From positions 186,001-250,000 of the forward strand of contig NZ_AUEZ01000002.1 of the NCBI RefSeq assembly GCF_000426245.1: a stretch of 64,000 bases of DNA. The letters run 5' to 3'. The notes beneath the pieces were generated by a model that was not told the DNA's origin, did no database searches, and saw only the letters and a program-made list of their open reading frames with translations. Within the stretch, counting starts at the first letter, position 1; every line of letters starts with the position of its first letter. Below, piece by piece: positions 9,939-19,715 of this stretch. This DNA is from Bradyrhizobium sp. Ai1a-2 (GTDB lineage: Bacteria; Pseudomonadota; Alphaproteobacteria; Rhizobiales; Xanthobacteraceae). Made by a program: the position numbers and the translations under genes.

Positions 9939-9992
9939 GGCTGGCTCCGGATGCGCTGTTTTGCGCGGCTTCAAGTCTTTGATTTGGGAAAT

Positions 9993-10014
9993 AAAAAAGG
10001 GCCCGAGAGGCCCC
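9993..10014 (-). terminator. intrinsic terminator of the ilvI attenuator
   Basis: On the minus strand a GGGCC/GGCCC stem with a short loop is followed by six T residues. It sits between the leader peptide stop (10044) and the ilvI start (9938), exactly where a transcription attenuator belongs. Upstream, CACACCGCC (10056-10064) pairs perfectly with GGCGGTGTG (10018-10026), and GATGGC/GCCATC forms an inner hairpin, so alternative folds exist before the terminator. Ribosome stalling in the leader would decide which forms; the exact antiterminator pairing is not resolved here. Confidence 0.85.
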
Positions 10015-10043
10015 ATGCACACCGCCTGTCTGTCAGATGGCCG

Positions 10044-10106
10044 CTAGCCATCCCCGGCGGTGTGCCTGGGTACGACGACGATGAGTTTGGTAATAATGTT
10101 ACGCAT
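10044..10106 (-). CDS. ilv operon leader peptide (20 aa)
   Basis: A 20-codon frame, ATG at 10106 to TAG at 10044, encoding MRNIITKLIVVVPRHTAGDG. Seven of its first twelve residues are Ile, Leu or Val, including Ile-Ile and Val-Val-Val runs. These are exactly the end products of the pathway whose first enzyme is encoded downstream. The stop codon lies inside the first hairpin of the attenuator. When charged tRNA-Ile/Leu/Val is scarce, ribosomes would stall on these codons and favour readthrough into ilvI. It begins about 24 nt after the predicted transcription start. No strong Shine-Dalgarno sequence is visible (GGGAAG lies rather far upstream). Confidence 0.85.
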   Translation of the reverse strand: MRNIITKLIVVVPRHTAGDG

Positions 10107-10137
10107 AGAGCGGCTCAGGCTTCCCAAAGGTTGCGCG

Positions 10138-10165
10138 ACCATAACGGCCAATGCCCGATTGTCAA
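10138..10165 (-). promoter_or_regulatory. predicted sigma-70-type promoter of ilvI
   Basis: A perfect -35 hexamer TTGACA (10160-10165), a 16-nt spacer and a -10-like TATGGT (10138-10143) on the minus strand. Transcription would begin near 10130, about 25 nt before the leader peptide ATG. The position relative to leader and terminator supports the call. Confidence 0.65.
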
Positions 10166-10250
10166 GGCAGGGACGCGTTCAGGCCGATTTTTCATACTCT
10201 AACGGCGTTCCCGACATTCGACGAGTGTTTTTGCACGCATGGCAGAGGCG

Positions 10251-10340
10251 CCGTAGCCCGGATGGAGCGCAAGCGAAATCCGGGGCTGGGAGCCGCGAAC
10301 TCGGCGTCCCGGATTGCGCTGCGCTCCATCCGGGCTACGG
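10251..10340. repeat. CGTAGCCCGG palindromic repeat, copy 1
   Basis: Perfect 20-bp inverted arms CCGTAGCCCGGATGGAGCGC (10251-10270) and the complement at 10321-10340 enclose about 50 bp. It begins 2 bp beyond the miaA stop codon and may serve as its transcript end. Related copies lie at 18421, 28329 and 34251. Confidence 0.8.
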
Positions 10341-10342
10341 GA

Positions 10343-11272
10343 CTACCGGCGATATGCCTCCAGCCATCCCCTCGCCGCCTCCGGCGTCACCCATTCGAAT
10401 TCGGGCAACTGGTGGCGGAACCAGGTGAACTGGCGCTTGGCGTAATGGCGGGTGTCGGCGCGGCCGATTTCGGACGCTTCCTCGCGGCTGATCTCGCCGT
10501 TGAGGTGCCGGATCAAGGCCGGCACCCCGTGGGCCTTCATCGCCGGCAACAAGGGATCGAGATGGCGCGCCGCAAGCTTTACAACCTCCTCCAGCGCGCC
10601 CGCGTTCAGCATCGCCTCGAACCGGGCATCGATGCGCGCATAAAGCTTGTCGCGCTCGGGCGCGAGGAACAGGGCGAAGAATTCGCCTGATGGCAATAGC
10701 GGCGGCAGGCCGTTGCGATGCCATTCGGTCAGCGAGCGGCCGGTCGCCTCGACGACTTCGAGCGCGCGGGCAATGCGAGTGCGGTCGCGCGGCTTCAGGC
10801 GCTCGGCATAGGCGGGGTCGCGCCGGGAAAGTTCCGCATGCAGTGCCTCCACCCCGTCACGCTCGAGCCGCGCGCGCACGCCCTCGCGCACCTCGGCAGC
10901 GATCGGCGGCACTGCCGACAGCCCGCGGGTGAGCGCCTTGAAATACAGGCCCGAGCCGCCAATGAAGATCGGCAGCCGGTTCTCGGCCCGTACCTCGGAA
11001 AGCACCTTCGCGGCATCCGCAACCCAGGCGCCGGCGGAGAAATTCACGCTTGCATCGACATGGCCGTAGAGCCGGTGCGGAGCTAGCGCCTCCTCCTCGA
11101 CCGTCGGCCGCGCCGTGATGACGCGGAGGTCGCGATAGACCTGCATCGAGTCGGTGTTGATCACCACGCCGCGAGCTTTTTGCGCAAGGTCGAGCGCCAG
11201 CGCCGACTTGCCGCTGGCGGTCGGCCCTGCGATAAGCACCGCTCTTGTCCCAGCTTGGGAAGTCGCCGCCAT
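10343..11272 (-). CDS. miaA: tRNA dimethylallyltransferase
   Basis: Transfers a dimethylallyl group to A37 of tRNAs reading UNN codons. The 309-residue product starts [21 protein letters not shown]. The P-loop [11 protein letters not shown] is at about 16-26, [17 protein letters not shown] follows, and [18 protein letters not shown] and the C-terminal [23 protein letters not shown] region are typical. The frame continues far upstream antisense to serB without family similarity. I take the ATG at 11272; the alternative at 11293 would overlap serB by 23 bp. Its start codon overlaps that of serB on the other strand (CATG). A role in tuning ilv attenuation through tRNA modification is conceivable, as known for other leader-controlled operons, but is inference. 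Confidence 0.95.
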   Translation of the reverse strand: MAATSQAGTRAVLIAGPTASGKSALALDLAQKARGVVINTDSMQVYRDLRVITARPTVEEEALAPHRLYGHVDASVNFSAGAWVADAAKVLSEVRAENRLPIFIGGSGLYFKALTRGLSAVPPIAAEVREGVRARLERDGVEALHAELSRRDPAYAERLKPRDRTRIARALEVVEATGRSLTEWHRNGLPPLLPSGEFFALFLAPERDKLYARIDARFEAMLNAGALEEVVKLAARHLDPLLPAMKAHGVPALIRHLNGEISREEASEIGRADTRHYAKRQFTWFRHQLPEFEWVTPEAARGWLEAYRR

Positions 11273-12161
11273 GTCGCTCGTCGCCACCCTCATCTGCAAT
11301 CCCGCCAATCCGGCGCTCGACTCCACCATCGTCGACGGCGCGCTGGCCGTCCTGCCTTCGCCGGGCGCAGCGCAGTGGCTGTTCGACGAGGTCGCCGTCG
11401 ACATTCCCTTTGACGGCAGCGAGGATATCAAAGCGGTCGAAGCCCGCCTGCAGGAGGCGCGCGGCGACCTGCCCATCGATATTGTGGTGCAGCCTCGCGC
11501 CTTCAGGCGCAAGAAGCTTTTTCTCGCCGACATGGATTCCACCATGATCGGCCAGGAATGCGTCGATGAGCTCGCCGATTTCGCCGGGCTGAAGGAACAT
11601 GTTTCTGGGATCACCGAGCGTGCGATGCGCGGCGAGATCGCCTTCGAGCCGGCGCTGCGCGAGCGCGTCGCGCTATTGAAGGACCTGCCCGTCAGTGTGG
11701 TCGACGAGGTGCTGGAGAAGCGCATCACGCCGACGCCGGGTGGTCGCGAACTGGTCATGACCATGCGCGCGCATGGCGCCTGGACCTGCCTGATCTCTGG
11801 CGGCTTCACGCTGTTCACCAACGCCATCGCCGCCAGGATCGGCTTCCAGGAGAACCGGGCCAATGAGCTGATCGCGCGCGACGGCAAGCTTGTCGGCGAG
11901 GTGAAGGAGCCGATCCTCGGGCGCGCCACCAAGCTCGCCACGCTGATAGAGCTGCGCGAAGCCTTCGACCTCGATGACATCGACACGCTGGTCGTCGGCG
12001 ACGGCGCCAATGACCTCGGCATGATCGAGGCCGCCGGCCTCGGCGTCGCCTACCACGCCAAGCCCGCGGTCGCCGCTGCCGCTGCTGCGCGGATCGACTA
12101 CGGCGACCTCACCGCGCTGCTCTACGCGCAAGGTTATCGGCGGGACGAATTCGTGGCGTAA
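11271..12161 (+). CDS. serB: phosphoserine phosphatase
   Basis: Last step of serine synthesis, hydrolysing O-phosphoserine. The 296-residue protein starts [20 protein letters not shown]. The HAD motif I reads [20 protein letters not shown], with the nucleophile as the first Asp of DMDST. Motif II is LISGGFTLF (Ser) and motif IV is [25 protein letters not shown]. The N-terminal about 80 residues form the ACT-like extension typical of SerB. GGGAAG upstream may act as ribosome site. The ATG at 11271 overlaps the divergent miaA start, so the two promoters must lie inside each other's coding regions. Confidence 0.96.
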   Translation: MSLVATLICNPANPALDSTIVDGALAVLPSPGAAQWLFDEVAVDIPFDGSEDIKAVEARLQEARGDLPIDIVVQPRAFRRKKLFLADMDSTMIGQECVDELADFAGLKEHVSGITERAMRGEIAFEPALRERVALLKDLPVSVVDEVLEKRITPTPGGRELVMTMRAHGAWTCLISGGFTLFTNAIAARIGFQENRANELIARDGKLVGEVKEPILGRATKLATLIELREAFDLDDIDTLVVGDGANDLGMIEAAGLGVAYHAKPAVAAAAAARIDYGDLTALLYAQGYRRDEFVA

Positions 12162-12170
12162 CGCCTCGGT

Positions 12171-12273
12171 CGTCATCACCCGCGAAGGCGGGTGATCCAG
12201 TATTCCAGCGGACGCGGTGCAGGGCAGAGAAGTCTCGGCGTACTGGATACCCCGCCTTCGCGGGGTATGACAG
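12171..12273. repeat. palindromic repeat between convergent serB and degP
   Basis: GTCATCACCCGCGAAGGCGG at the left is mirrored, imperfectly, by CCCCGCCTTCGCGGGGTATGAC at the right. An inner GATCCAGTA/TACTGGAT pair is also present. It fills most of the 138-bp gap between two convergent stop codons and is likely a bidirectional transcript-end hairpin. Confidence 0.75.
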
Positions 12274-12299
12274 TTGTGGTGTGGAAGCGCTCCGCCGCC

Positions 12300-13805
<1,506 letters not shown>

Positions 13806-13963
13806 GTCAGCTTATCTCCAGGAAATGCAAGGTTTGGCGCACAGTGCGCCCTAACGGGGTGGCCGCGCAAGCATTTGAGACAACCATTTCGGCGAAAAAC
13901 CGACGCCTTGCGGCTCACGATTGCGTTGGACCGATAAGTTCCGGATTGCCAATAATTTTCTGC

Positions 13964-14164
13964 TTACCGCCGCACCAGCCAGATCAGGATCAAGCCGCCG
14001 ATTGCTGATCCGATCCCGACCACGCGTAGCACATTATCCGGGGTTGCAAGCGCGCTTTTCATCGCGCGCCGCATCCAGGTCGGACTTGCGGCAAATATCA
14101 GGCCTTCCAGCACGAACAGAATTCCCAACCCGATGAGGAAGTCGGCGAACGCTATGGACCTCAT
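13964..14164 (-). CDS. DUF2065 family small membrane protein (66 aa)
   Basis: A 66-residue protein starting MRSIAFADFLIGLGILFVLE with two hydrophobic helices (about 7-26 and 47-63) separated by a basic loop, WMRRAMKSALATPDNVLR. This is the DUF2065 pattern, found beside hflC in many proteobacteria. Its role is unknown; the context, directly after hflC and before degP on the same strand, suggests a link to FtsH-HflKC membrane quality control. The 158 bp between it and degP holds nothing I can identify. Confidence 0.85.
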   Translation of the reverse strand: MRSIAFADFLIGLGILFVLEGLIFAASPTWMRRAMKSALATPDNVLRVVGIGSAIGGLILIWLVRR

Positions 14165-14238
14165 CGGATGGCAACCTCCCGTGCGGACGTTTCTTCTTGG
14201 CTAAGGGGCGAAGCCGATGCTTCGCCCGCGTGACGCGG

Positions 14239-15159
14239 TTACTGTTGCTTTGGCGCTGCGGCCGTGGCCGACGGATTGGCGGCCGCCGGACGGCCGGACG
14301 CGCTGCCGAAATATTTGAAGAAATCGGAGTCCGGGCGCAACAGGAAACGCGTGTCGTTGGCGCGCAGGCCGTTCTCGTAGGCCGTCATCGAACGGTAGAA
14401 CGAGAAGAAATCCGCGTCCTTGCCGTAGGCCTCGGCGAACAGCCGGTTGCGCTCGGCGTCACCCTCGCCGCGCACCTGCTCCGCGCTCGAATTGGCCTCG
14501 GCGACGATGACGGTGGCCTCGCGGTCCGCCTTGGAGCGGATCTCCTGTGCCTTCTGGCCGCCCTGGGCGCGGAATTCGGCCGCCTCGCGCTGGCGTTCGG
14601 TCTGCATCCGCTGGTAGACCGCCTGGCTGTTCTGCTCGGGCAGGTCGGCGCGGCGGATGCGGACGTCGACCACCTGGATGCCGTAGCCGTCGGCTTCGTG
14701 GTCGAGCTGCTCGCGGATACGCTGCATCAGCCTTTCACGCTCGTCGCGGACCACGTTGATGAAGGTGACCTCGCCGAGCACGCGGCGCAGCGCAGCGTTC
14801 AGCAGCGTCGTCAACTGGACGTTGGCCGCCTGGATCGTGCCGATGCTCTGATAGAAACGCAGCGCGTTCTTGATGCGATAGCGGGCGAAGGCATCGACCA
14901 CCAGCCGCTTCTGATCGGAGGCGATCACTTCCTGCGACGGGTTCTCCAGGTCGAGGATGCGCTTGTCGATCGAGATCACGGAATCGATGAACGGCGCCTT
15001 GAAGTTGAGGCCGGGGTCGGTGACGACGCGGACGGGCTCGCCGAGCCGGACCACCAGGACCTGCTCGGTCTGCTGCACGGTGAAGACCGAGCTGTAGCCG
15101 ATGATGATCAGCACCAGCAGGATGATCAGGGCGGCAATGCCGGTGACGGGAGACCTCAT
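14239..15159 (-). CDS. hflC: FtsH protease modulator HflC
   Basis: SPFH/prohibitin-family membrane protein that forms the HflKC complex around the FtsH protease. The 306-residue protein has an N-terminal anchor (IAALIILLVLIIIGYSSVF, about 8-26) and then the SPFH domain (TEQVLVVRLGEPVRVVTDPG). A long charged coiled-coil stretch follows, including ERQREAAEFRAQGGQKAQE, and the tail is Ala/Pro-rich. Its ATG overlaps the hflK TGA (ATGA, 15156-15159), so synthesis of the two subunits is coupled. Confidence 0.95.
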   Translation of the reverse strand: MRSPVTGIAALIILLVLIIIGYSSVFTVQQTEQVLVVRLGEPVRVVTDPGLNFKAPFIDSVISIDKRILDLENPSQEVIASDQKRLVVDAFARYRIKNALRFYQSIGTIQAANVQLTTLLNAALRRVLGEVTFINVVRDERERLMQRIREQLDHEADGYGIQVVDVRIRRADLPEQNSQAVYQRMQTERQREAAEFRAQGGQKAQEIRSKADREATVIVAEANSSAEQVRGEGDAERNRLFAEAYGKDADFFSFYRSMTAYENGLRANDTRFLLRPDSDFFKYFGSASGRPAAANPSATAAAPKQQ

Positions 15160-16298
15160 CGCGTGGCTCCACCCGGCTGCTGGCCGGTCGTGGTGGACGG
15201 ACGCCGCGGCGTCAGCTCGCTCAGCGGCAAGTATGGCACGATGCTCTGGCTGGACGCGCCGCCGCCGTCATAGACCAGCTTTTCCGAGCCGCCGAGGATG
15301 CGTTCCATGGTCTCCAGGTAAATGCGTTGCCGCGTCACGTCGGGCGCCTTCTTGTATTCATCATAGACTTTCAGGAAGCGCGAGCTCTGGCCCTTGGCCT
15401 CCGCCACCGCCTGCTCCTTGTAACCTTCGGCCGCCTGCACGATCTGGGCGGCGCGGCCGCGCGCCTCCGGTATCACGCGATTGGCATAGGTCTGCGCCTC
15501 GTTCTGCAGCCGCTCCAGGTCGGCGCGGGCCGCCTGCACATCGCGGAACGCGTCGATCACCTGCTGCGGTGGATCGACCTTTTGCAGCTGCACCTGGGTG
15601 ATCAGAACGCCAGCGCCGTAGGTATCGAGCGTCTTCTGCATCAGTTCCTGCACGTTCTGCTCGGTGGTGGTGCGCGCGCCGGTCAGGATCGGCTGGATCT
15701 GCGACCGGCCGATCACCTCGCGCATGGCGCTTTCCGCCACCGCCTTCACGGTGCCTTCGGGATTCTGGATGTTGAACAGGAAGTCGCCGACGCCGTCGGG
15801 CTTGATCCGCCACAGCACGGTGAAATCGACGTCGACGATATTCTCGTCGCCGGTCAGCATCAGGCTCTCTTCCGGCACGTCGCGCATGGTGCGGCCGCGC
15901 CGCGCCGGGTCGTCGATCAGGGTCATGCCGATCGAAATGGTGGAGACGCGCAGCGCCTTTGGCAGCAGCACTGTCTCGATCGGATAAGGCAAATGATAGT
16001 TCAGGCCCGGCTGCACCGTGCGTACATGCTTGCCGAAGCGCAGGACGACGCCGAGCTCTTCCGACTGCACCCGGAAGAAGCCGGAGAGGCCCCAGATCAC
16101 GAGCGCGCCGACGATGACCAGCGCGATCCCCATGCCGCCGAAATGGCCGCCGGGCAGGAGCTGCTGCAGCCGGTCCTGGCCGCGGCGCAGGAGGTCCTCA
16201 AGATCCGGCGGGCGCGGCCCGACCGATTGCGGTCCGCTGCCCCATGGTCCCTTCGGACCCGAGCCCCACGGCCCCCCGCCTTGATTCTTCCACGGCAT
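15156..16298 (-). CDS. hflK: FtsH protease modulator HflK
   Basis: Partner of HflC. The 380-residue protein starts MPWKNQGGGPWGSG, a Gly/Pro/Trp-rich N-terminal segment typical of HflK. A transmembrane helix (GMGIALVIVGALVIWGLSGF, about 55-74) and the SPFH domain beginning FFRVQSEELGVVLRFGKHVR follow. The helical region contains PQQVIDAFRDVQAARADLER, and the tail is proline-rich. It is the first gene of hflK-hflC-DUF2065. The 162 bp upstream of it to folA hold no gene that I can see and probably carry the promoter. Confidence 0.95.
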   Translation of the reverse strand: MPWKNQGGGPWGSGPKGPWGSGPQSVGPRPPDLEDLLRRGQDRLQQLLPGGHFGGMGIALVIVGALVIWGLSGFFRVQSEELGVVLRFGKHVRTVQPGLNYHLPYPIETVLLPKALRVSTISIGMTLIDDPARRGRTMRDVPEESLMLTGDENIVDVDFTVLWRIKPDGVGDFLFNIQNPEGTVKAVAESAMREVIGRSQIQPILTGARTTTEQNVQELMQKTLDTYGAGVLITQVQLQKVDPPQQVIDAFRDVQAARADLERLQNEAQTYANRVIPEARGRAAQIVQAAEGYKEQAVAEAKGQSSRFLKVYDEYKKAPDVTRQRIYLETMERILGGSEKLVYDGGGASSQSIVPYLPLSELTPRRPSTTTGQQPGGATR

Positions 16299-16460
16299 TA
16301 ACGCTTCTCCTCGGCAAGCCCGGGATGGATGATGGACGCCCGGCCTCGTCAGTCCGCCCGGCTTTATAGGGGACCGAATGGCCCCTTACAACGCAAGCTT
16401 CCAGCCCGAACGAGCTATGCCTGCGGACATAATTGTCAATGCAAACATTGGCTAGCGGGG

Positions 16461-16973
16461 TTAACGCCCAACGCGCCGACGATATGTCACATAGGAAAAA
16501 TCGACGCTGTCATTTGGCCCGGCCGGATTCCGCACCCGCGCCGCTTCTTCCCATTTCGCCGGGTCAATTGTGGCGAAATACGTATCACCTTCCGGCCGCG
16601 CATGCACTTCGGTGATTTCGAGCCGATCGGCGCCATCGATCGATTGCGCATAGATCTCCGCGCCGCCGATGACGGCGATTTCGGTGGCGAAACGCCGCAG
16701 CGCATCGCCGAGCGCGATCGCGCGGGCGTTCTCGAACGACTGGGTGACGATCGCGCCGGGAGCGCGATAGTTCAGGTCGCGCGTCACGACGATGTTGGTC
16801 CGGCCGGGAAGCGGCCTGCGCAGGGACTCGAAGGTCTTGCGCCCCATCACCACCGGCCTGTTCATGGTGATGGCCTTGAAGCGCTGCTGGTCGCTCTTCA
16901 AGCGCCACGGGATCGCATTGTCGCGCCCGATCACGCCATTCTCCGCGACCGCGACGATGAGCACGATCTCCAT
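16461..16973 (-). CDS. folA: dihydrofolate reductase
   Basis: NADPH-dependent reduction of dihydrofolate to tetrahydrofolate, restoring the cofactor oxidised by thymidylate synthase. 170 residues starting MEIVLIVAVAENGVIGRDNA. Family motifs are IPWRLKSDQQRFKAIT with the substrate-binding acidic/basic residues, VVMGRKTFESLRRPLPGRTN (NADPH) and EIAVIGGAEIYAQSIDGADR. The ATG at 16973 shares its A with the upstream TGA (TGATG), so it is coupled to the GNAT gene. thyA is two genes upstream. Confidence 0.95.
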   Translation of the reverse strand: MEIVLIVAVAENGVIGRDNAIPWRLKSDQQRFKAITMNRPVVMGRKTFESLRRPLPGRTNIVVTRDLNYRAPGAIVTQSFENARAIALGDALRRFATEIAVIGGAEIYAQSIDGADRLEITEVHARPEGDTYFATIDPAKWEEAARVRNPAGPNDSVDFSYVTYRRRVGR

Positions 16974-17458
16974 CAGCGCGCCCCATCTGCCAGCGCCTGC
17001 AGCGCCGGACCAGTGACACGGCACAATGTCCATTCGTCCATCATGACGGCGCCGAGTGATTTGTAGAATTCGATCGACGGCGCATTCCAGTCGAGCACCG
17101 CCCATTGCAATCGCGCCCAGCCGTTGGCGACGCATTCCCTCGCAAGATGGGCGAGCAGCGCCTTGCCGATGCCCTTGCCGCGCAGCACCGGACGGACGAA
17201 CAGATCCTCCAGATAGATGCCGTGCTTGCCGGCGAAACTGGAGAAATTGACGAACCAGAGCGCAAAGCCCGCAGGCTCCCCGTTCCACTCGGCGATATCG
17301 CAAATGAGCCGCGGATTGTCACGGAACAGCGCCTCGGCGATATCGGCTTCGGTCGCCTTCACTTCGTGCAGCAGCTTCTCGTACTCGGCGAGCTCGCGAA
17401 CGAGCGCGTAGACGAGCCCGGCTTCATCTGCACGCGCACGGCGGATGGTCAGCGACAT
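16973..17458 (-). CDS. GNAT-family N-acetyltransferase
   Basis: A 161-residue acetyltransferase starting MSLTIRRARADEAGLVYALV. The acetyl-CoA-binding motif A is LEDLFVRPVLRGKGIGKALLAHLA (about 85-108), carrying the R/Q-x-x-G-x-G/A type loop RGKGIG. The C-terminal WAVLDWNAPSIEFYKSLGAV matches the diamine/spermidine acetyltransferase-like subgroup. The target is unknown. It sits between thyA and folA with 11 bp to thyA and a 1-bp overlap with folA, so all three are surely cotranscribed. Why an acetyltransferase interrupts a folate-cycle pair is not evident. Confidence 0.88.
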   Translation of the reverse strand: MSLTIRRARADEAGLVYALVRELAEYEKLLHEVKATEADIAEALFRDNPRLICDIAEWNGEPAGFALWFVNFSSFAGKHGIYLEDLFVRPVLRGKGIGKALLAHLARECVANGWARLQWAVLDWNAPSIEFYKSLGAVMMDEWTLCRVTGPALQALADGAR

Positions 17459-17469
17459 CCCTAAGGCGC

Positions 17470-18264
17470 TCACACCGCGACTTCGGCCTTGATATGCGGG
17501 TGCGGGTCGTAGCCCTCGAGTTTGAAGTCCTCGTAACGGAAGGCGAAGATGTCCTTTACCTCGGGATTGATCTTCATCACCGGCAGCGGCCGGGTCGGAC
17601 GCGTGAGCTGCAGCCGCGCCTGCTCGAGATGGTTGGAATAGAGATGCGCATCGCCGAGCGAGTGCACGAAATCGCCGGGCTTCAGTCCCGTCACCTGCGC
17701 CACCATCATGGTGAGCAGCGCGTAGGACGCGATGTTGAAGGGCACGCCGAGGAAGACGTCGCCGGAGCGCTGGTAGAGCTGGCAGGATAGTTTGCCGTTC
17801 GCGACGTAGAACTGGAACAGGCAGTGGCAGGGCGGCAGCGCCATCTTGTCGACGTCGGCCGGATTCCAGGCGCTGACGATCAGGCGGCGCGAATCCGGAT
17901 TGCGCTTGATCATCTCGATCACGTTCGAGATCTGGTCGATGCTGCGGCCGTCGGGCGCCGGCCAGGAGCGCCATTGCGAGCCGTAGACCGGGCCGAGATC
18001 GCCGTTGGCGTCGGCCCATTCGTCCCAGATGGTGACCCCGTTGTCGCGCAGATATTTGATGTTGGTGTCGCCGGCCAGGAACCAGAGCAGTTCATGCACG
18101 ATCGCCTTCAGCGGCAGCCGCTTGGTCGTCAGCATCGGGAAGCCGGCCAACAGGTTGAAGCGCATCTGGTGGCCGAAGATCGACAGCGTCCCGGTGCCGG
18201 TGCGGTCGTGCTTCTCCGCGCCGTCGGCGAGGATGCGTTCGAGCAGGTCGTGATACTGGTTCAT
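17470..18264 (-). CDS. thyA: thymidylate synthase
   Basis: Methylates dUMP to dTMP using methylene-tetrahydrofolate. Exactly 264 residues, the standard bacterial length, from ATG 18264 ([20 protein letters not shown]). Visible motifs: [17 protein letters not shown], the catalytic Cys in [14 protein letters not shown], the dUMP-binding [20 protein letters not shown] and HIKAEVAV at the end. The frame extends 26 codons upstream, which is not family sequence. It heads the thyA-GNAT-folA unit. Confidence 0.97.
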   Translation of the reverse strand: MNQYHDLLERILADGAEKHDRTGTGTLSIFGHQMRFNLLAGFPMLTTKRLPLKAIVHELLWFLAGDTNIKYLRDNGVTIWDEWADANGDLGPVYGSQWRSWPAPDGRSIDQISNVIEMIKRNPDSRRLIVSAWNPADVDKMALPPCHCLFQFYVANGKLSCQLYQRSGDVFLGVPFNIASYALLTMMVAQVTGLKPGDFVHSLGDAHLYSNHLEQARLQLTRPTRPLPVMKINPEVKDIFAFRYEDFKLEGYDPHPHIKAEVAV

Positions 18265-18420
18265 GGCGTGAGCTTCGGGCCTTCTGGGAACGGCGAATGT
18301 AGCGGCCGCGGCCACCGATCGACACCGCGACTCGGGGTCCAAGGCTGATTATACCCGGAAAAATGATGGGCCGCTCGCAAACGACAAGAGGACGGAACCC
18401 GCCTTTCGAGCGGCCGCCCT

Positions 18421-18510
18421 GTAGCCCGGGTGAAGCGCCAGCCTAACCCAGGTCCGCTCTCAATGTTGAGGCGCCTGTCCCGGGTTGCGCTGCGCTCCAC
18501 CCGGGCTACG
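18421..18510. repeat. CGTAGCCCGG palindromic repeat, copy 2
   Basis: GTAGCCCGGGTG at the left (18421-18432) and CACCCGGGCTAC at the right (18498-18509) form inverted arms, with inner CCCGGGTTGCG sequence. It lies 6 bp beyond the stop of the tctC-type gene and probably forms its transcript end. Same family as 10251, 28329 and 34251. Confidence 0.8.
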
Positions 18511-18516
18511 AGAGCT

Positions 18517-19500
18517 CTAACCCGCCGGCTTGAGCACCGGGGTCCACTTCTTGATCTCGTTGTTGACCAAGGTCCCCAGCGCCGCGGGCGTGCGGTCGGC
18601 CGGCTGCGGGACGACGCTGCCGAGTTCGAGCAGGCGCTTGCGGACGGTCTCGTCATCCAGCGCCTTGACGGCCGCCGCGTTCAATTTGGCGATGATCGGC
18701 GCCGGCGTGCCCTTGGGCGCGAAGATCGCGTTCCAGGCCTGGGCCTGGAAGGCCGGCAGGCCGGCCTCCGCCGTGGTCGGGACGTTCGGCAGCGACGGGT
18801 TCCGCTCGGGGGTCGCAATCGCATAGGCCTTGATGGTGCCGGCATTGATCTGCGGCACGGCGTTGACGATCTGGTCGCACATGTAGTCGACCTGCCCGGC
18901 CACCAGCGCGTTCATCGCCGGGCCGGTGCCGTTGAAGGGCACGCCGACCGGCTCGATGCCGAGGATCGAGTTCAGGAGCTGGCAGGAGACATGCGAGACC
19001 GAACCGACGCCGGCATGGGCCGCGTTGACCTTCTCGGCATTGGCCTTCACGTAAGTCACGAATTCCTTCAGGTCCTTCGGCGGAAAGTCCTTGCGCGCCA
19101 GGATCAGGATCGGCGTGCCGGCCAGCAGCCCGACCGGCTCAAAGCTCTTCTCCGGGTGATAGGCCAGATTGGGATAGAGCGGCACCGAGGCCGCGTGCGT
19201 CCCCATGTGCCCCGTGATCAGCGTATAGCCGTCATTGGCGGCGCGCGCCGCGCGTGCGCTCGCCGTGGTGCCGCCGGCGCCGACTACGTTCTCGATGATG
19301 ATGCTCTGGCCGAGCGTCTGCGCCATATGCCCGGTGACGATACGGGCGATGACGTCGGTCGGGCCGCCGGCCGCGAACGGCACGATCATGGTGATGCTGC
19401 GCGTCGGATAGTCCTGCGCGCGGGCTGGCGCGACGACAGCCGACAGCACGGCTGCCAGCGCGAGAGAAGCACTCGCAAGCGAGCGACCATACCAATTCAT
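18517..19500 (-). CDS. tctC: Bug/TctC-family periplasmic binding protein of a tripartite tricarboxylate transporter
   Basis: A 327-residue exported receptor. Signal peptide MNWYGRSLASASLALAAVLS continues to ARA, followed by QDYPTRSITMIVPFAAGGPT, the family's N-terminal block. The conserved late segment EAGLPAFQAQAWNAIFAPKG is present. It captures a carboxylate in the periplasm and delivers it to the TctAB channel. It lies about 215 bp downstream of tctA on the same strand, separated by a compound repeat hairpin that could lower or raise its expression relative to the membrane genes. The substrate (citrate or other acids) cannot be told from sequence. Confidence 0.93.
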   Translation of the reverse strand: MNWYGRSLASASLALAAVLSAVVAPARAQDYPTRSITMIVPFAAGGPTDVIARIVTGHMAQTLGQSIIIENVVGAGGTTASARAARAANDGYTLITGHMGTHAASVPLYPNLAYHPEKSFEPVGLLAGTPILILARKDFPPKDLKEFVTYVKANAEKVNAAHAGVGSVSHVSCQLLNSILGIEPVGVPFNGTGPAMNALVAGQVDYMCDQIVNAVPQINAGTIKAYAIATPERNPSLPNVPTTAEAGLPAFQAQAWNAIFAPKGTPAPIIAKLNAAAVKALDDETVRKRLLELGSVVPQPADRTPAALGTLVNNEIKKWTPVLKPAG

Positions 19501-19535
19501 CGTAATCCCCTGGGCTCGTTAAAGAGAAATGCCGG

Positions 19536-19634
19536 CTGGAGCGTGGCGAGGTTTCTTTGAACCGTCACCACGCTCCAGTTTTGATTTGAGCATGATCCTC
19601 TCGGAAAACCGGTTTGCACTTTTCCGGATCATGC
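19536..19634. repeat. compound palindromic repeat, second copy of the GCATGATC module
   Basis: The first hairpin, 19536-19578, has CTGGAGCGTGG pairing with CCACGCTCCAG around a short loop. The second, 19590-19634, is GCATGATCC, then GGAAAACCGGTTTGC, then GGATCATGC. The second module matches 4120-4168 nearly base for base, whereas the first hairpin is unrelated to that at 4068. It lies between tctA and tctC. Confidence 0.75.
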
Positions 19635-19715
19635 TTTCGGCCAGCATTTCTTTTCATACCGAACTTCGGGGAGTCGATACGACTTCCGCCTGCGACACGC
19701 CGACGCAGGCGTGCC

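Noticed and set aside
11273..12022. N-terminal extension of miaA reading antisense through serB
   Set aside because: The extra sequence is serine-rich shadow of serB; MiaA family length and the P-loop position fit the start at 11272.
14197..16301. Long plus-strand frames opposite hflC and hflK
   Set aside because: Shadows of well-supported SPFH genes.
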